Part shown: in pieces, positions 5,196 to 13,422 of the stretch | Layout of the letters: every line of letters begins with the position of its first letter | Position numbering within the stretch: the first letter of the stretch is position 1 | Origin: Elusimicrobia bacterium HGW-Elusimicrobia-2 | GTDB taxonomy: Bacteria > CG03 | Length of the DNA stretch: 18,488 nt | Assembly: GCA_002841685.1 (NCBI GenBank) | Contig: PHAM01000036.1 | Span: forward strand, 1 to 18,488 | Direction: 5' to 3' | Notes under the pieces: generated by a model | Told to the model about the DNA's origin: nothing | Seen by the model: the letters and a program-made list of their open reading frames with translations, nothing else | Databases searched by the model: none | Translations under genes and position numbers: made by a program

Positions 5196-7364
5196 TCATT
5201 GTTTGCGGAACGACCATTCATCGCCGATGGCGTCGCGGTATATTCCCAGCGGCCTGTCGGGGAATGCCGTTATATTAAAGAATATCCAGGCCTCTCTCCG
5301 GTCGCGCGTGACAAGATATTTGAACATCATATCCCAGCAGTGCAGATTTCTCTTTAGCACAAGTTCCTTCTCTATGACATCTTCCAGCTTAATATCCGTC
5401 TTTCTGTAATTGAAAAATGTCCGGGCCCCGGCCTCAACGACCCATTTGCCGTATTTAAAATTGAAACGCTGGAACCAGTTCAGAAAATCCGGTTCCGCCC
5501 GGTTGTGCGTAAATCTCGACGAGAAATGCCGGCCGCTACCCTCAGCCTCCCAGGAAAGCACCTCGCCGAGAGCTATGTTATAATAATTCCTCGCGTAAAA
5601 ATTCATAGCCCCCGCCCTGAAATTCAGCTGATTCTGAAGGAGCGAGAATCTATTTTCAAGCGGCTGAGACCTTTTTTTCAAATCGTATACAACGCTCTGC
5701 CTGAACACCACATTTCGCGCGGGCCTGTATTCATCGGCGAAAGAAATGTTGTCGGTGACGGGGGTTTTGCCCGGTTCTTTTTTGTAATTATGTGTGAAAG
5801 AAAGTTTGAGCGGCCTGTAAAAATTCAGCGTCGTGTTGATGTCGTGAAAATAATATTCCACGGAATCCAGGTTACCGCTCTTATAAAACTGATAACCTAT
5901 TCTGGGAAACAGCGTTATAGACCGCATTAACCTGTAGCTGTTGAAAATCCGCGCCAGTGAGCTGTGTATGGGCGTATAATCGGAAAAAATAGTTCCCATA
6001 TTAGGGTCGGTGTTGAAATAATTCCTGTAATTATAGCTGAGATCATAGCTGAATAGTTTGAGTTTCACGGGATTCAAACGAAAATAGATTTCAGGCGCTA
6101 TCACATTGTCGGCGTCAAATCTGTTGAGGGAATCTTTCCACGCCTCATTTCTGTATCCCGACAAACGCAGATAATAGGCCGACACGCTTTTTGACACCGA
6201 AGCTCGGCTCCTGATGTAGGTGGGTTTTAGCACCAGCGATTCGTCCCTCAGGTAATTATTGTTAAAGAGCGAGTAATCCTGCACCTCGACATAGGACTGC
6301 CAGAGAAAGCCCGCGGGAAGCTGCTGCCAGTGGCTCTGACGGAAGGTACGGTTGCTTGCTCCGGCGTCTTTTTCGTTTATGCCGTAAACATACAGATTAC
6401 TCTGTGTCGACGGGCTCTTGTAGTCAAGCTCCAGGCCCTTACCGTATCCGAGGCGGCTGAAATAATCATTAAGAAGATAAGTCCTGAAATTATCCGACCA
6501 GTTGTAGCGCAGGCGCGTTTTTACGAAGGTGCCGCTCCTTGAGGACCTGCCCGCCCTGACGGCAAGCGTCCATCTTCTCTCACCGAGACGCTGCCTGTAA
6601 TAGGGCGTATAAAAAACAGGCACCCCTCTGACTGAGAAAACAGCGTGCTTCATCGTCACGCTCTTCTTCTCCACAAAAACTATGCGCGGCGAGGCCATTT
6701 TATAATGAGGCTCGTCGTCATCGCAGGTCGTCAGATACGCCTTGTTAAAAATGTAAGTGTCTCCCAACTGCTCCGCGTCGTGTCCGACAAAATACATATT
6801 ATCCCGGAAGACCCTGGCATTCTGAAAAACCCCGGAAGCCGGCGCGGTGCCGACAGCAAGATGATATTCGGCGCTATCACAGTTCATTGTCGTGGCCGCG
6901 TCCTCTATCCGCACTCGGCTCTTCAGGAACACAAGAGACTCGTTCCTGCGGAACTCGGCTTCGTCCGCGTACAATTTCATCGTGTCCCTCTCTATAAAGA
7001 CATTGCCTGATGAGAAAACTATCTCGCTGCTCTTGCTGTATTTGAGATAATCGCAGCTTATATTGAAAGGCAGATCTTCCTGGGCAAACAAAATCCCGGG
7101 GGCGAAAACAACAAAAGCCAAAAAGCTCATTCCCGCAAACAAGTTTTTTAATGCGAGAAGCGGGGCGGATGGTATCCGGCAGGGCTCTATGAGCGAGGGG
7201 TTTTGCTCACTTCCCGAAGCGAATTGAGAGCGAAGCGCATACCTGAGCGTCCCTGACGGATATCTCCGGCGCGCAACGACATTATGAGCTCCGGATGGCA
7301 TACAGCGCTTGAGCTTGTTAAAAGGATTACGGACGCTGCCCATCTGTGCGTTAAAGCAGCGCAA
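5196..7364 (-). CDS. lptD: LPS-assembly protein LptD (OstA/Imp family)
   Basis: Outer-membrane protein that inserts lipopolysaccharide into the outer leaflet. After the signal peptide (hydrophobic about 78-94, probable cleavage after LFA before Q95) comes an LptA-like OstA_N domain (about 98-215) with repeating short strands. Then comes the LptD signature around TTCDDDEPHYK and VPVFYTPYY, followed by a long aromatic-rich beta-barrel to the C terminus. About 630 mature residues is somewhat shorter than E. coli LptD. The start is uncertain: the longest frame begins with TTG at 7364 inside the end of the ROK gene, with ATGs at 7343, 7301 and 7130. The first about 70 codons include a palindromic element (7165-7270), and the ATG at 7130 would give a signal peptide with no basic n-region. 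It ends 57 nt before tRNA-Pro. Confidence 0.85.
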   Translation of the reverse strand: MRCFNAQMGSVRNPFNKLKRCMPSGAHNVVARRRYPSGTLRYALRSQFASGSEQNPSLIEPCRIPSAPLLALKNLFAGMSFLAFVVFAPGILFAQEDLPFNISCDYLKYSKSSEIVFSSGNVFIERDTMKLYADEAEFRRNESLVFLKSRVRIEDAATTMNCDSAEYHLAVGTAPASGVFQNARVFRDNMYFVGHDAEQLGDTYIFNKAYLTTCDDDEPHYKMASPRIVFVEKKSVTMKHAVFSVRGVPVFYTPYYRQRLGERRWTLAVRAGRSSRSGTFVKTRLRYNWSDNFRTYLLNDYFSRLGYGKGLELDYKSPSTQSNLYVYGINEKDAGASNRTFRQSHWQQLPAGFLWQSYVEVQDYSLFNNNYLRDESLVLKPTYIRSRASVSKSVSAYYLRLSGYRNEAWKDSLNRFDADNVIAPEIYFRLNPVKLKLFSYDLSYNYRNYFNTDPNMGTIFSDYTPIHSSLARIFNSYRLMRSITLFPRIGYQFYKSGNLDSVEYYFHDINTTLNFYRPLKLSFTHNYKKEPGKTPVTDNISFADEYRPARNVVFRQSVVYDLKKRSQPLENRFSLLQNQLNFRAGAMNFYARNYYNIALGEVLSWEAEGSGRHFSSRFTHNRAEPDFLNWFQRFNFKYGKWVVEAGARTFFNYRKTDIKLEDVIEKELVLKRNLHCWDMMFKYLVTRDRREAWIFFNITAFPDRPLGIYRDAIGDEWSFRKQ
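7165..7270. repeat. Palindromic element A (106 bp, terminal inverted repeats) at the lptD 5' end
   Basis: The ends at 7165-7184 and 7251-7270 are inverted repeats matching at about 15 of 20 positions, best over GGTATCCGGCAGGG versus GATATCCGTCAGGG. The interior is clearly related to element B at 11526-11641: the core TATGAGCGAGG(G/A)GTTTT matches at 16 of 17 positions, and AGCGAATTG, AGCGAA and TGAGCG blocks follow in the same order. Matches were counted by eye. The element lies between the ROK stop codon and the lptD signal peptide and is open in the lptD frame. It has a 1-nt shift relative to B. Confidence 0.75.
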
Positions 7365-8271
7365 GTTTCGCCGCGCCGTCGGCGCCTATATAGCGTTTCC
7401 GGGCGCAAACCCCTGTTGAAACGGATTTCCTGTAGGGTGGGAGAATATTCCTGTCCATGGAAATACGCAGGCCCTCTTTAAATTCGGAATAGGCCCCGGC
7501 AAGACCTCCGGTGAAAACGATTTTGTCGGGCACAAGAAGATTGACGATATCAGACACCGCCAGGCCGAGATAAAGGCCGTATTGTTTCCATATTTTTTTC
7601 GCCCAGAGCGCCCCTTTGCGCGATTGTCCGCAGATCTCCCGCGGGCTTAAAGCGGCGGCAGAACGCGTCCCCGGGAATAGTTTCCACGCCCAGTTATTCA
7701 TATAGGCCGAACCGCAATAGGCCTCAAGACAGCCCTTAGCGCCGCAGCCGCAGCGCAGGCCTTCCGGAATGATCTTTATATGCCCTGCCTCAAAAACGGA
7801 AATATCACCCCGCGAGAAAATTTTACCGCCGGAAACAAAACCCGAACCTATGCCGGTTCCGAGCGTCAGCGCCACCAGGAAATCCGGCTTTGCCCCACTA
7901 TAGTTCTCATAGACGCCCAGCGCCGCGCAGGACGCGTCATTCTCAAAGACAAGCTTTTTAAATTTGTGATATTTCATCACGGCTTTTTTGACCGAAAAAT
8001 TTTTCCAGCCGAGATTCGGCGCGCAAAAAACGAAACCCTTGCCGGGGCTTATCATTCCCGGAACCGCCATTGCCGCGGCTCCTATTTCATCAAGCGGATA
8101 TTTCCCGGCTATTATTTTTAATATCCCCTCTATTGTTTTTTCCGGTTTAGCCGACGTGGGCGTTGAGAAATCAAAATGTCCGAGTGTTTTCCCCGCGGAA
8201 GAACATATTGAGACGGCGGTGTTGGTCCCGCCTATATCTATGCCCATAGCTTTCATTTTTTTCAGCCCCAT
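7351..8271 (-). CDS. ROK-family sugar kinase, probably glucokinase
   Basis: ATP-dependent cytoplasmic sugar kinase, 306 residues from the chosen start. It has the phosphate-binding GIDIGGTNTAV at 10-20, the catalytic Asp in FENDASCAALG (D112), the adenosine-side TLGTGIGSG near 136-144, and the ROK zinc site EAGHI (H164) with CGCGAKGC (C174, C176, C181). A kinase of this type would feed glucose into glycolysis, fitting the glycogen phosphorylase nearby; N-acetylhexosamine specificity is possible. It is not a ROK repressor because there is no helix-turn-helix N terminus. ATG 8271 is preferred because GAGG at 8280-8283 lies 8 nt upstream. An upstream in-frame start at 8316 would lie deep inside folC. 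It overlaps the folC stop by 10 nt, so translation is probably coupled. Confidence 0.88.
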   Translation of the reverse strand: MGLKKMKAMGIDIGGTNTAVSICSSAGKTLGHFDFSTPTSAKPEKTIEGILKIIAGKYPLDEIGAAAMAVPGMISPGKGFVFCAPNLGWKNFSVKKAVMKYHKFKKLVFENDASCAALGVYENYSGAKPDFLVALTLGTGIGSGFVSGGKIFSRGDISVFEAGHIKIIPEGLRCGCGAKGCLEAYCGSAYMNNWAWKLFPGTRSAAALSPREICGQSRKGALWAKKIWKQYGLYLGLAVSDIVNLLVPDKIVFTGGLAGAYSEFKEGLRISMDRNILPPYRKSVSTGVCARKRYIGADGAAKLALL

Positions 8272-9374
8272 ATTTTTTTCCTCAAATACGCGCTCCCTAT
8301 TAGCGAACCGAAACACAGAATAACTTCAGGCGAAAGAGCCGCGGCTTTCTTCAAACTCTCAACGGGAGAAGAAGAGATCTCAACGCCCGTGCCGCGGGCC
8401 CTTTTCATCAGTTCATCTCTGCCTATCTTTCTTTCATGAGGAAAAGACGAACAGAATATCTTTTCAAAAAGCCCGTTTGAAGATGATAGCATTTCTTCTA
8501 TCTTTTTGTCTTTTAAGGCGTAAAAAACACAGACGCGCGGGCGGGGCGTTTTTTTGATCTCAGACTTGACCGCCCGCCAGGCATCCAGCGTGTGCCCGCC
8601 GTCGAGTATAACATCTATGCCTTTATACTTTTTTCTCTCAAAGCGGGACGGAAGAATATATTCCGGGAAATAACCTTTATCAAACTCTATACCGGCGGAC
8701 TTTACGGCGGAGGCCGCAAGAGAATAATTCTCACCGAGAAAAGCAGGCCCATAGGGGGTTTTCATCATCGCAGCGTTTATAACAGAAGCCTTTCTCCGGG
8801 CCGCTATTGTTTTTATAACATCCGCCGCGGCGCCGCCGCAGCGCGTTATCACCAAACTTCCTTTTTTTATGATCCCCGCTTTTTCGCGCGCTATTTCCTC
8901 AACGCTCGGCCCGAGATACTCCGTGTGCTCCCTGCAAATCCCGGTGATGACGGCGATCTCGTTCTTAAGGACATTGGTAGCGTCGAGCCGGCCGCCGAGG
9001 CCGACTTCAACAACCGCCCATTGCGGCTTTTTTTCCATAAAATACATGAAGGCCGCCGCCGTCAGTTTCTCAAAATATGTCAGGGGATATTTTTGAAACC
9101 TCCTCATCCGGCTGTAATAGAGAGAATCGGATATTTCCCTGCCGTTTAAGCGCACCCTCTCGCCGATGCGTTCAAGATGGGGCGAAAGATAGGTTCCGAC
9201 ACTGAACCCCGAGCGCATTAACAGGCTCTCGGTAAAAACCGCCGTCTGGGATTTCCCTGTGCTGCCGGCGATGAGAACGCATCTGAAATCCTGCTTAAAA
9301 CCCTCCCCCACAAGAGCTTTTCTCATGCGCTCGAGGCCGAAAGACATTGTTTTTGTTTCCTTGCCGGAATTCAT
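8262..9374 (-). CDS. folC: Folylpolyglutamate/dihydrofolate synthase (FolC), divergent
   Basis: Mur-ligase-fold enzyme that adds glutamate to folates using ATP. Family landmarks are YLSPHLERIGERVRLNG at 62-78, VVEVGLGGRLDATNV at 121-135, EHTEYLG at 149-155, REKAGIIK at 163-170 (K165 is the expected carbamylated Lys) and DGGHTLDAW in the C-terminal domain. It is divergent: the P-loop reads AGSTGKSQT (37-44) instead of AGTNGKGS, and the usual DH before TEYLG is EH. At 370 residues it is shorter than the usual about 420, lacking an N-terminal segment before GLERM. The ATG at 9374 lies 2 nt after the upstream stop. ATG 9347 is an alternative, with AAGGA about 10 nt upstream. A stand-alone Mur-ligase relative with another substrate is possible. 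Confidence 0.82.
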   Translation of the reverse strand: MNSGKETKTMSFGLERMRKALVGEGFKQDFRCVLIAGSTGKSQTAVFTESLLMRSGFSVGTYLSPHLERIGERVRLNGREISDSLYYSRMRRFQKYPLTYFEKLTAAAFMYFMEKKPQWAVVEVGLGGRLDATNVLKNEIAVITGICREHTEYLGPSVEEIAREKAGIIKKGSLVITRCGGAAADVIKTIAARRKASVINAAMMKTPYGPAFLGENYSLAASAVKSAGIEFDKGYFPEYILPSRFERKKYKGIDVILDGGHTLDAWRAVKSEIKKTPRPRVCVFYALKDKKIEEMLSSSNGLFEKIFCSSFPHERKIGRDELMKRARGTGVEISSSPVESLKKAAALSPEVILCFGSLIGSAYLRKKIWG

Positions 9375-9376
9375 TC

Positions 9377-9907
9377 TCAGTCGTTAAGCTTCAATTGTTC
9401 ATCAATGTATCTGAGAGACCTTATGTTTTTCTTGACAGCTGTCTTTTTCGCTTCGGGCGCCATCAGCTCCGCGGGCAGATATTTTTTAACAAGATCCTTC
9501 CGGCTTTGCAGAAAAGCTGTCTGATAGAATCTCAATCCCGCGCAGGCGGCAAGACCCGCCGCAAGGCCGAATAACAGCGTTATGACCTTTAAACCCAGAG
9601 CCAGCGACAAAAGGAAATACAGCGCGTTAATGAGGAGTAACGCGTGCACGGCCTGGTTGGCCACATCTATGCCGGTCCATGGATAAAAGAACAGTCCGAA
9701 CATGCCGTAATAAATTAGCGCCGGTACGATAAAAGCTCTCATAAAGTTCTCTCCCGCGAAAAGCAGCGCAAAAGACAGTCCGAGTATAAAAACCTGCGGA
9801 GCAAGGCCGAAAAATTCTTTGACGGATAACCCGCACAGCTGCAGATAATAAAATGACACAGTGGCGACAAGACAAAAATTCAGAAAACCCAACAATCTTT
9901 TCAGCAC
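9377..9907 (-). CDS. Hypothetical multi-pass membrane protein
   Basis: Not recognised. It has 176 residues with about four hydrophobic segments (about 5-25, 33-52, 57-75 and 88-125, the last possibly two helices) and a positively charged C-terminal tail of about 45 residues (KKTAVKKN...) that should be cytoplasmic. The start is GTG at 9907, chosen because GAGGAGG at 9913-9919 lies 5 nt upstream and overlaps the stop codon of the solute-binding protein gene. It sits 2 nt from folC, so it is a true operon member. No catalytic motif is visible. Its position after a binding protein might suggest a transport role, but it is far too small and the wrong type for an ABC permease. Confidence 0.75.
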   Translation of the reverse strand: MLKRLLGFLNFCLVATVSFYYLQLCGLSVKEFFGLAPQVFILGLSFALLFAGENFMRAFIVPALIYYGMFGLFFYPWTGIDVANQAVHALLLINALYFLLSLALGLKVITLLFGLAAGLAACAGLRFYQTAFLQSRKDLVKKYLPAELMAPEAKKTAVKKNIRSLRYIDEQLKLND

Positions 9908-9917
9908 ACAAACCTCC

Positions 9918-11696
9918 TCACTTGTATTTTATCAAATCCTCCGGAACATACCATTTCAAGAAATTATGCGATATCCCCGCTCTTGCCGGTTCAATCCCGT
10001 GGAAACGCGAAGCGACAACAGTGAGAGAATCAGGGGCGTAAAGAAAACAGTACGGCTGATCGGAAGCTATCATCTCCTGGATACGGCCGTAGATTTTTTT
10101 TCTTTCCCCGCGGACAAAACTCATGCGGCCCTTATCTATGAGCGCGTCAACTTCGGGGTTTTTGTATGAGACAAAATTAAAACCTCCGGGGCGGGCCTCG
10201 GAAGAATGCCACAGAGAATAGCAATCCGGATCCACGGCTGTGGACCAGCCGAGCACAATAGCGTCAAAATCCCTGCGGTCTATGTGCCTGTTTATCAGCG
10301 TCGCCCATTCCAGTATCCGTATTTCCGAGGCGATGCCGGCCTCTTTGAGCTGCGACTGTATGATCGTGGCGGCCTCCTCCCTCATTTTATTCCCCTGGTT
10401 TGTGAGAATAGTGAAAGAAAATTTACGGCCATCCCTGTCACGCACACCGTCGCCGTCGGTATCTCTCCATCCGGCCTCATCAAGCAGCGCCCGGGCGCGG
10501 ACGGGATCATAGTCGAACTTCTCCACATCGGGATTATAAGCCCATGACGAGGGCGGATAATTGGAGTGTATCTGCACGCCGCATCCCAGGAGCACGGCAT
10601 CAACGATCGCTTTTTTGTCTATCGCATAGCTTATTGCCCGGCGCACCCTTCTGTCTTTAAACAGCGGATTTGTCAGGTTATATCCCATATAAGCGTATTG
10701 AAAAGCGCCATAGCGGAATTTGTTGTAATTCCTGTTGAATTCCTCATTATCCGTTTCGTATTTATACTGATGCGGCGTGAGGCCCATACTGTCTATGCCC
10801 CGCTTCCTGAGCTCGAGAAACTGCACGGAGCTATCGGGTATTATCCTGTAGATTATCCTCGCGATATTCCCCGTCTCCTCAAAATATTCACTGTTTTTTT
10901 CCAGGACTATCTTCTCTCCCGACAGCCATTTGACAAATTTGTAGGCGCCTGTGCCGACGGGCTTTCTGTTGGCCGGATTTTTATCAAAATCGCCCTGCTC
11001 AAATATGTGCCTGGGTATTATCCCCAAACCCCACGACTCGAGCGCGGGAGAATATGCCCTGGAATATTTTACGACCAGCGTGTGCTCATCAGGAGCGTTG
11101 ACGCTGTCTATCATCTTAAAGCGTCCGCTGCGCGGTGAGATGATGTCCGGATCCACAAGGCATTGATAGGTGAACACAACATCGCCGGCTGTGAAAGCCC
11201 GTCCGTCGTGCCACTTCACATCGTCCCTCAGCTTGAAAACAATGGTCTTCCCTCCGTCCAGCACTTCCCAGCTCCGGGCCAGATCACCGACAAGAACAAG
11301 ATCCTTGTCATATTTGACCAGACCGTTGTAAACGAGATCATTTATTTCCGCCGACGCCGAATCCCCCGCGAGCACGGGATTGAGATAGGACGCGTCGCCG
11401 AGCATCGCAAAAACTATCGTCGCGCCCTCTTCGCGGCCTCTCTCTCCCGGCGAACAACCCTGCAGGAAGGCCGCCGCGCAGAGCATCGCGCACAAAAGCA
11501 CATTGACTACGCCATGGCGTATAATCGCAACGGACGGTATTCGTAGCGGGCCATATGAGCGAGGAGTTTTACCCCCTGCTCCGAGCGAATTGGCAGCGAA
11601 CCGCACACGTGAGCGGCCGTCTAAGGATACCGTCGGCTGCGACTGCTTACGAGTTATACCTATATGCCCGAAGCTGCGCATATTGATTTTAGCCAC
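9918..11696 (-). CDS. Family-5 extracellular solute-binding lipoprotein (peptide ABC transporter type)
   Basis: Binds oligopeptides or similar solutes outside the inner membrane for an ABC importer. The SBP_bac_5 pattern is complete: FAMLGDASYLNPVLAGD, LARSWEVLDGGKTIVFKLRDDVKWHDG, FTAGDVVFTY, PVGTGAYKF, RRVRRAISYAIDK and YNPDVEKFDYDPVRARALLDEAGW, followed by DTDGDGVRDRDG, a calcium-loop-like insertion common in this family. A lipoprotein signal ends in AAAFLQGC (Cys 81). The GTG start at 11696 lies inside the polX stop region and ATG 11681 is an alternative. Either leaves about 60 residues before the hydrophobic core, encoded largely by palindromic element B; normal signal peptides have under 10. 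GTG 11501 would give a short signal without basic residues. No permease or ATPase gene is nearby. It lies 10 nt from the next gene. Confidence 0.88.
   Translation of the reverse strand: MAKINMRSFGHIGITRKQSQPTVSLDGRSRVRFAANSLGAGGKTPRSYGPLRIPSVAIIRHGVVNVLLCAMLCAAAFLQGCSPGERGREEGATIVFAMLGDASYLNPVLAGDSASAEINDLVYNGLVKYDKDLVLVGDLARSWEVLDGGKTIVFKLRDDVKWHDGRAFTAGDVVFTYQCLVDPDIISPRSGRFKMIDSVNAPDEHTLVVKYSRAYSPALESWGLGIIPRHIFEQGDFDKNPANRKPVGTGAYKFVKWLSGEKIVLEKNSEYFEETGNIARIIYRIIPDSSVQFLELRKRGIDSMGLTPHQYKYETDNEEFNRNYNKFRYGAFQYAYMGYNLTNPLFKDRRVRRAISYAIDKKAIVDAVLLGCGVQIHSNYPPSSWAYNPDVEKFDYDPVRARALLDEAGWRDTDGDGVRDRDGRKFSFTILTNQGNKMREEAATIIQSQLKEAGIASEIRILEWATLINRHIDRRDFDAIVLGWSTAVDPDCYSLWHSSEARPGGFNFVSYKNPEVDALIDKGRMSFVRGERKKIYGRIQEMIASDQPYCFLYAPDSLTVVASRFHGIEPARAGISHNFLKWYVPEDLIKYK
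11526..11641. repeat. Palindromic element B (116 bp, terminal inverted repeats) at the solute-binding gene 5' end
   Basis: The ends at 11526-11550 and 11617-11641 are inverted repeats matching at about 19 of 25 positions (ACGGTAT shared exactly). The interior aligns with element A at 7165-7270. Read on the - strand it is open in the frame of the solute-binding gene and encodes a peptide containing RVRFAANSL and GKTPRS; element A encodes MRFALNSL and KTPRS in a shifted frame. Both elements end in codons for RIPS immediately before the signal-peptide core. Matches were counted by eye. Confidence 0.75.
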
Positions 11697-13416
11697 CGGC
11701 TTTCTTACGGCGGGCGCTGATTATTTTCAGCAGAGCCGGAGCTGTCCTCGTGTTCAGCACATCCTTCTTTTCGCATCCGGCTCTTCGGAGGTTCATAAGG
11801 CCGTATCTCATATTGTCCATGTGCCGGAGGGCGTGCGAATCGGTACCGAGAGAAAGCATCACGCCCTTCGCGAGCGCCATGCGTATGTGATCTTCTTTCA
11901 GATCCCGCCTGTCGGGGAAAGCGTTCACCTCGAGGATGATGTTTTTATCGGCGGCTTTTTCCGTGACCTTTTCCATATCCAGCGGAAGCTCCGGACGCTT
12001 GCCTATGAGGCGCGCCGTCGGGTGCGCCAGAACATCAAGATAGGGATTGTCCATGGCCCTCATTATCCTTTTGTTCAGGACTTCGGTGCTCTGGTTAAAC
12101 GCCGCGTGCACGGCGCCCAGGCAGACATCCAGCTCTCTGAGCACCTTATCCGGATAATCCAGTTTACCGTCGGGCAATATGTCCACCTCGGCTCCAAAAA
12201 GGATTTTAACGCGGGATGTTTTGTTGAGCGAATCTATCTCCTTCTTTTTTTTCATCAGGTTATTTATGCTTAAGCCCCGCGCTATTGTCAGGCTCATTGA
12301 ATGGTCGCAGACCGCTATCCAGCCGTATCCCAGCTCCGAAGCCCTGGACGCGAGAGCCCTTATCTCGACGGAACCGTCGGAATAAACGCTGTGAAGATGC
12401 AGGTCGCCTTTTATATCCTCCGCTTCTATGAGCGAAGGCAGATCGCCGAGCGCGGAGCGCTCTATCTCACCCCTGTTTTCCCGCAGTTCGGGAGGAATAT
12501 AATCAAGGCCGAGGCGCTTATACACATCCTTCTCCGTCTTTCCGGCTATATATTTTCCTGATTTCTGATCACTCAAAGCATACTCGTTCAGCGTATAGCC
12601 CTTATCCAGCGCCCGCTTTCTCAAAGCGATGTTGTGTTCTTTGCTCCCTGTGAAATAGAGCATGGCGGCGCCGCAGGATTTCTCGGGAACGACCCTCAGG
12701 TCTATCTGCACGTTGCCTGAGGTGAAAACGCTCGCCTTTGAAGAGCCGGAGGCTATCACCTTCTCAACGCCCGGAATTTTAACGAATGAGTCTATGGTTT
12801 TTTCAGGTTTTTCCGAAACAGCCAGAAGGTCTATGTCGCCTATGGTCTCGCATCCCCGCCGGAGGCTGCCGCAGGCGAGAGCCTCATCGCAGCTTTTTCT
12901 GATAACAGCAAGAAAATCTTCAGCCATATTTTCCGCGGTGGAAATGAGCAGCCTGCCGTCCATGCGGTTGGCGATCTCCAGTCCCCTGAGAATATTGGCG
13001 GCGCTCTTTTCACCCATTCCGGGAAGAGCGGCCAGTTCTCCCCGGCGCGCGGCTATATCAAGGCCCCTCATGGTTTTGACGCCGAGCTTCTCATATATCA
13101 GCCTTATTTTGGCGGGGCCCAGACCCTGCACTTTCAACATTTCCAGAAGGCCGCGGGGAACCTCTTTTCTTAGATCTTCAAGTTTTGTTATCTTTCCGCC
13201 GATCAGATATTCGCTTATTTTAGCGGCGATGTTCTTTCCTATACCATCGAGCTCCTCAAGGTTGCCGGAAAGATAATCGTCTTTTATGTCGTGGTCAAGG
13301 GCTTCTATTGTCTCCGCGGCTTTTTGATAACTTCTGATCTTAAAACTGTTTTCGCCTTTGATCTCCAGAAGATGGGCGATCTCGGTGAACTTATCGGCTA
13401 TTTCCTTATTCTTCAT
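11689..13416 (-). CDS. polX: Family X DNA polymerase with PHP exonuclease domain (PolX)
   Basis: Bacterial gap-filling repair polymerase, 575 residues, the usual length. The N-terminal helix-hairpin-helix 8-kDa domain (about 1-90) starts with the typical LEIKGENSFKIRSYQKAAETI. Further HhH motifs are at 95-145. The nucleotidyltransferase motif GSLRRGCETIGDID is at 183-196 (D194, D196) with the third carboxylate at D239, and YFTGSKEHN lies near 254-262. The C-terminal PHP domain has all its metal ligands: H340/H342, D371/H372, E410, H437, H465, E496, and D526/H528, so 3'-5' exonuclease activity is expected. The ATG is only 6 nt from the 3' end of tRNA-Arg, with no Shine-Dalgarno outside the tRNA. 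The stop overlaps the next gene's GTG. Confidence 0.95.
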   Translation of the reverse strand: MKNKEIADKFTEIAHLLEIKGENSFKIRSYQKAAETIEALDHDIKDDYLSGNLEELDGIGKNIAAKISEYLIGGKITKLEDLRKEVPRGLLEMLKVQGLGPAKIRLIYEKLGVKTMRGLDIAARRGELAALPGMGEKSAANILRGLEIANRMDGRLLISTAENMAEDFLAVIRKSCDEALACGSLRRGCETIGDIDLLAVSEKPEKTIDSFVKIPGVEKVIASGSSKASVFTSGNVQIDLRVVPEKSCGAAMLYFTGSKEHNIALRKRALDKGYTLNEYALSDQKSGKYIAGKTEKDVYKRLGLDYIPPELRENRGEIERSALGDLPSLIEAEDIKGDLHLHSVYSDGSVEIRALASRASELGYGWIAVCDHSMSLTIARGLSINNLMKKKKEIDSLNKTSRVKILFGAEVDILPDGKLDYPDKVLRELDVCLGAVHAAFNQSTEVLNKRIMRAMDNPYLDVLAHPTARLIGKRPELPLDMEKVTEKAADKNIILEVNAFPDRRDLKEDHIRMALAKGVMLSLGTDSHALRHMDNMRYGLMNLRRAGCEKKDVLNTRTAPALLKIISARRKKAGG

Positions 13417-13422
13417 ATTTTT

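Noticed and set aside
5057-5278. 73-codon + strand frame with GWADLNRRPPAPKAGALP
   Set aside because: This is the familiar translation of an antisense tRNA gene (tRNA-Pro), not a protein.
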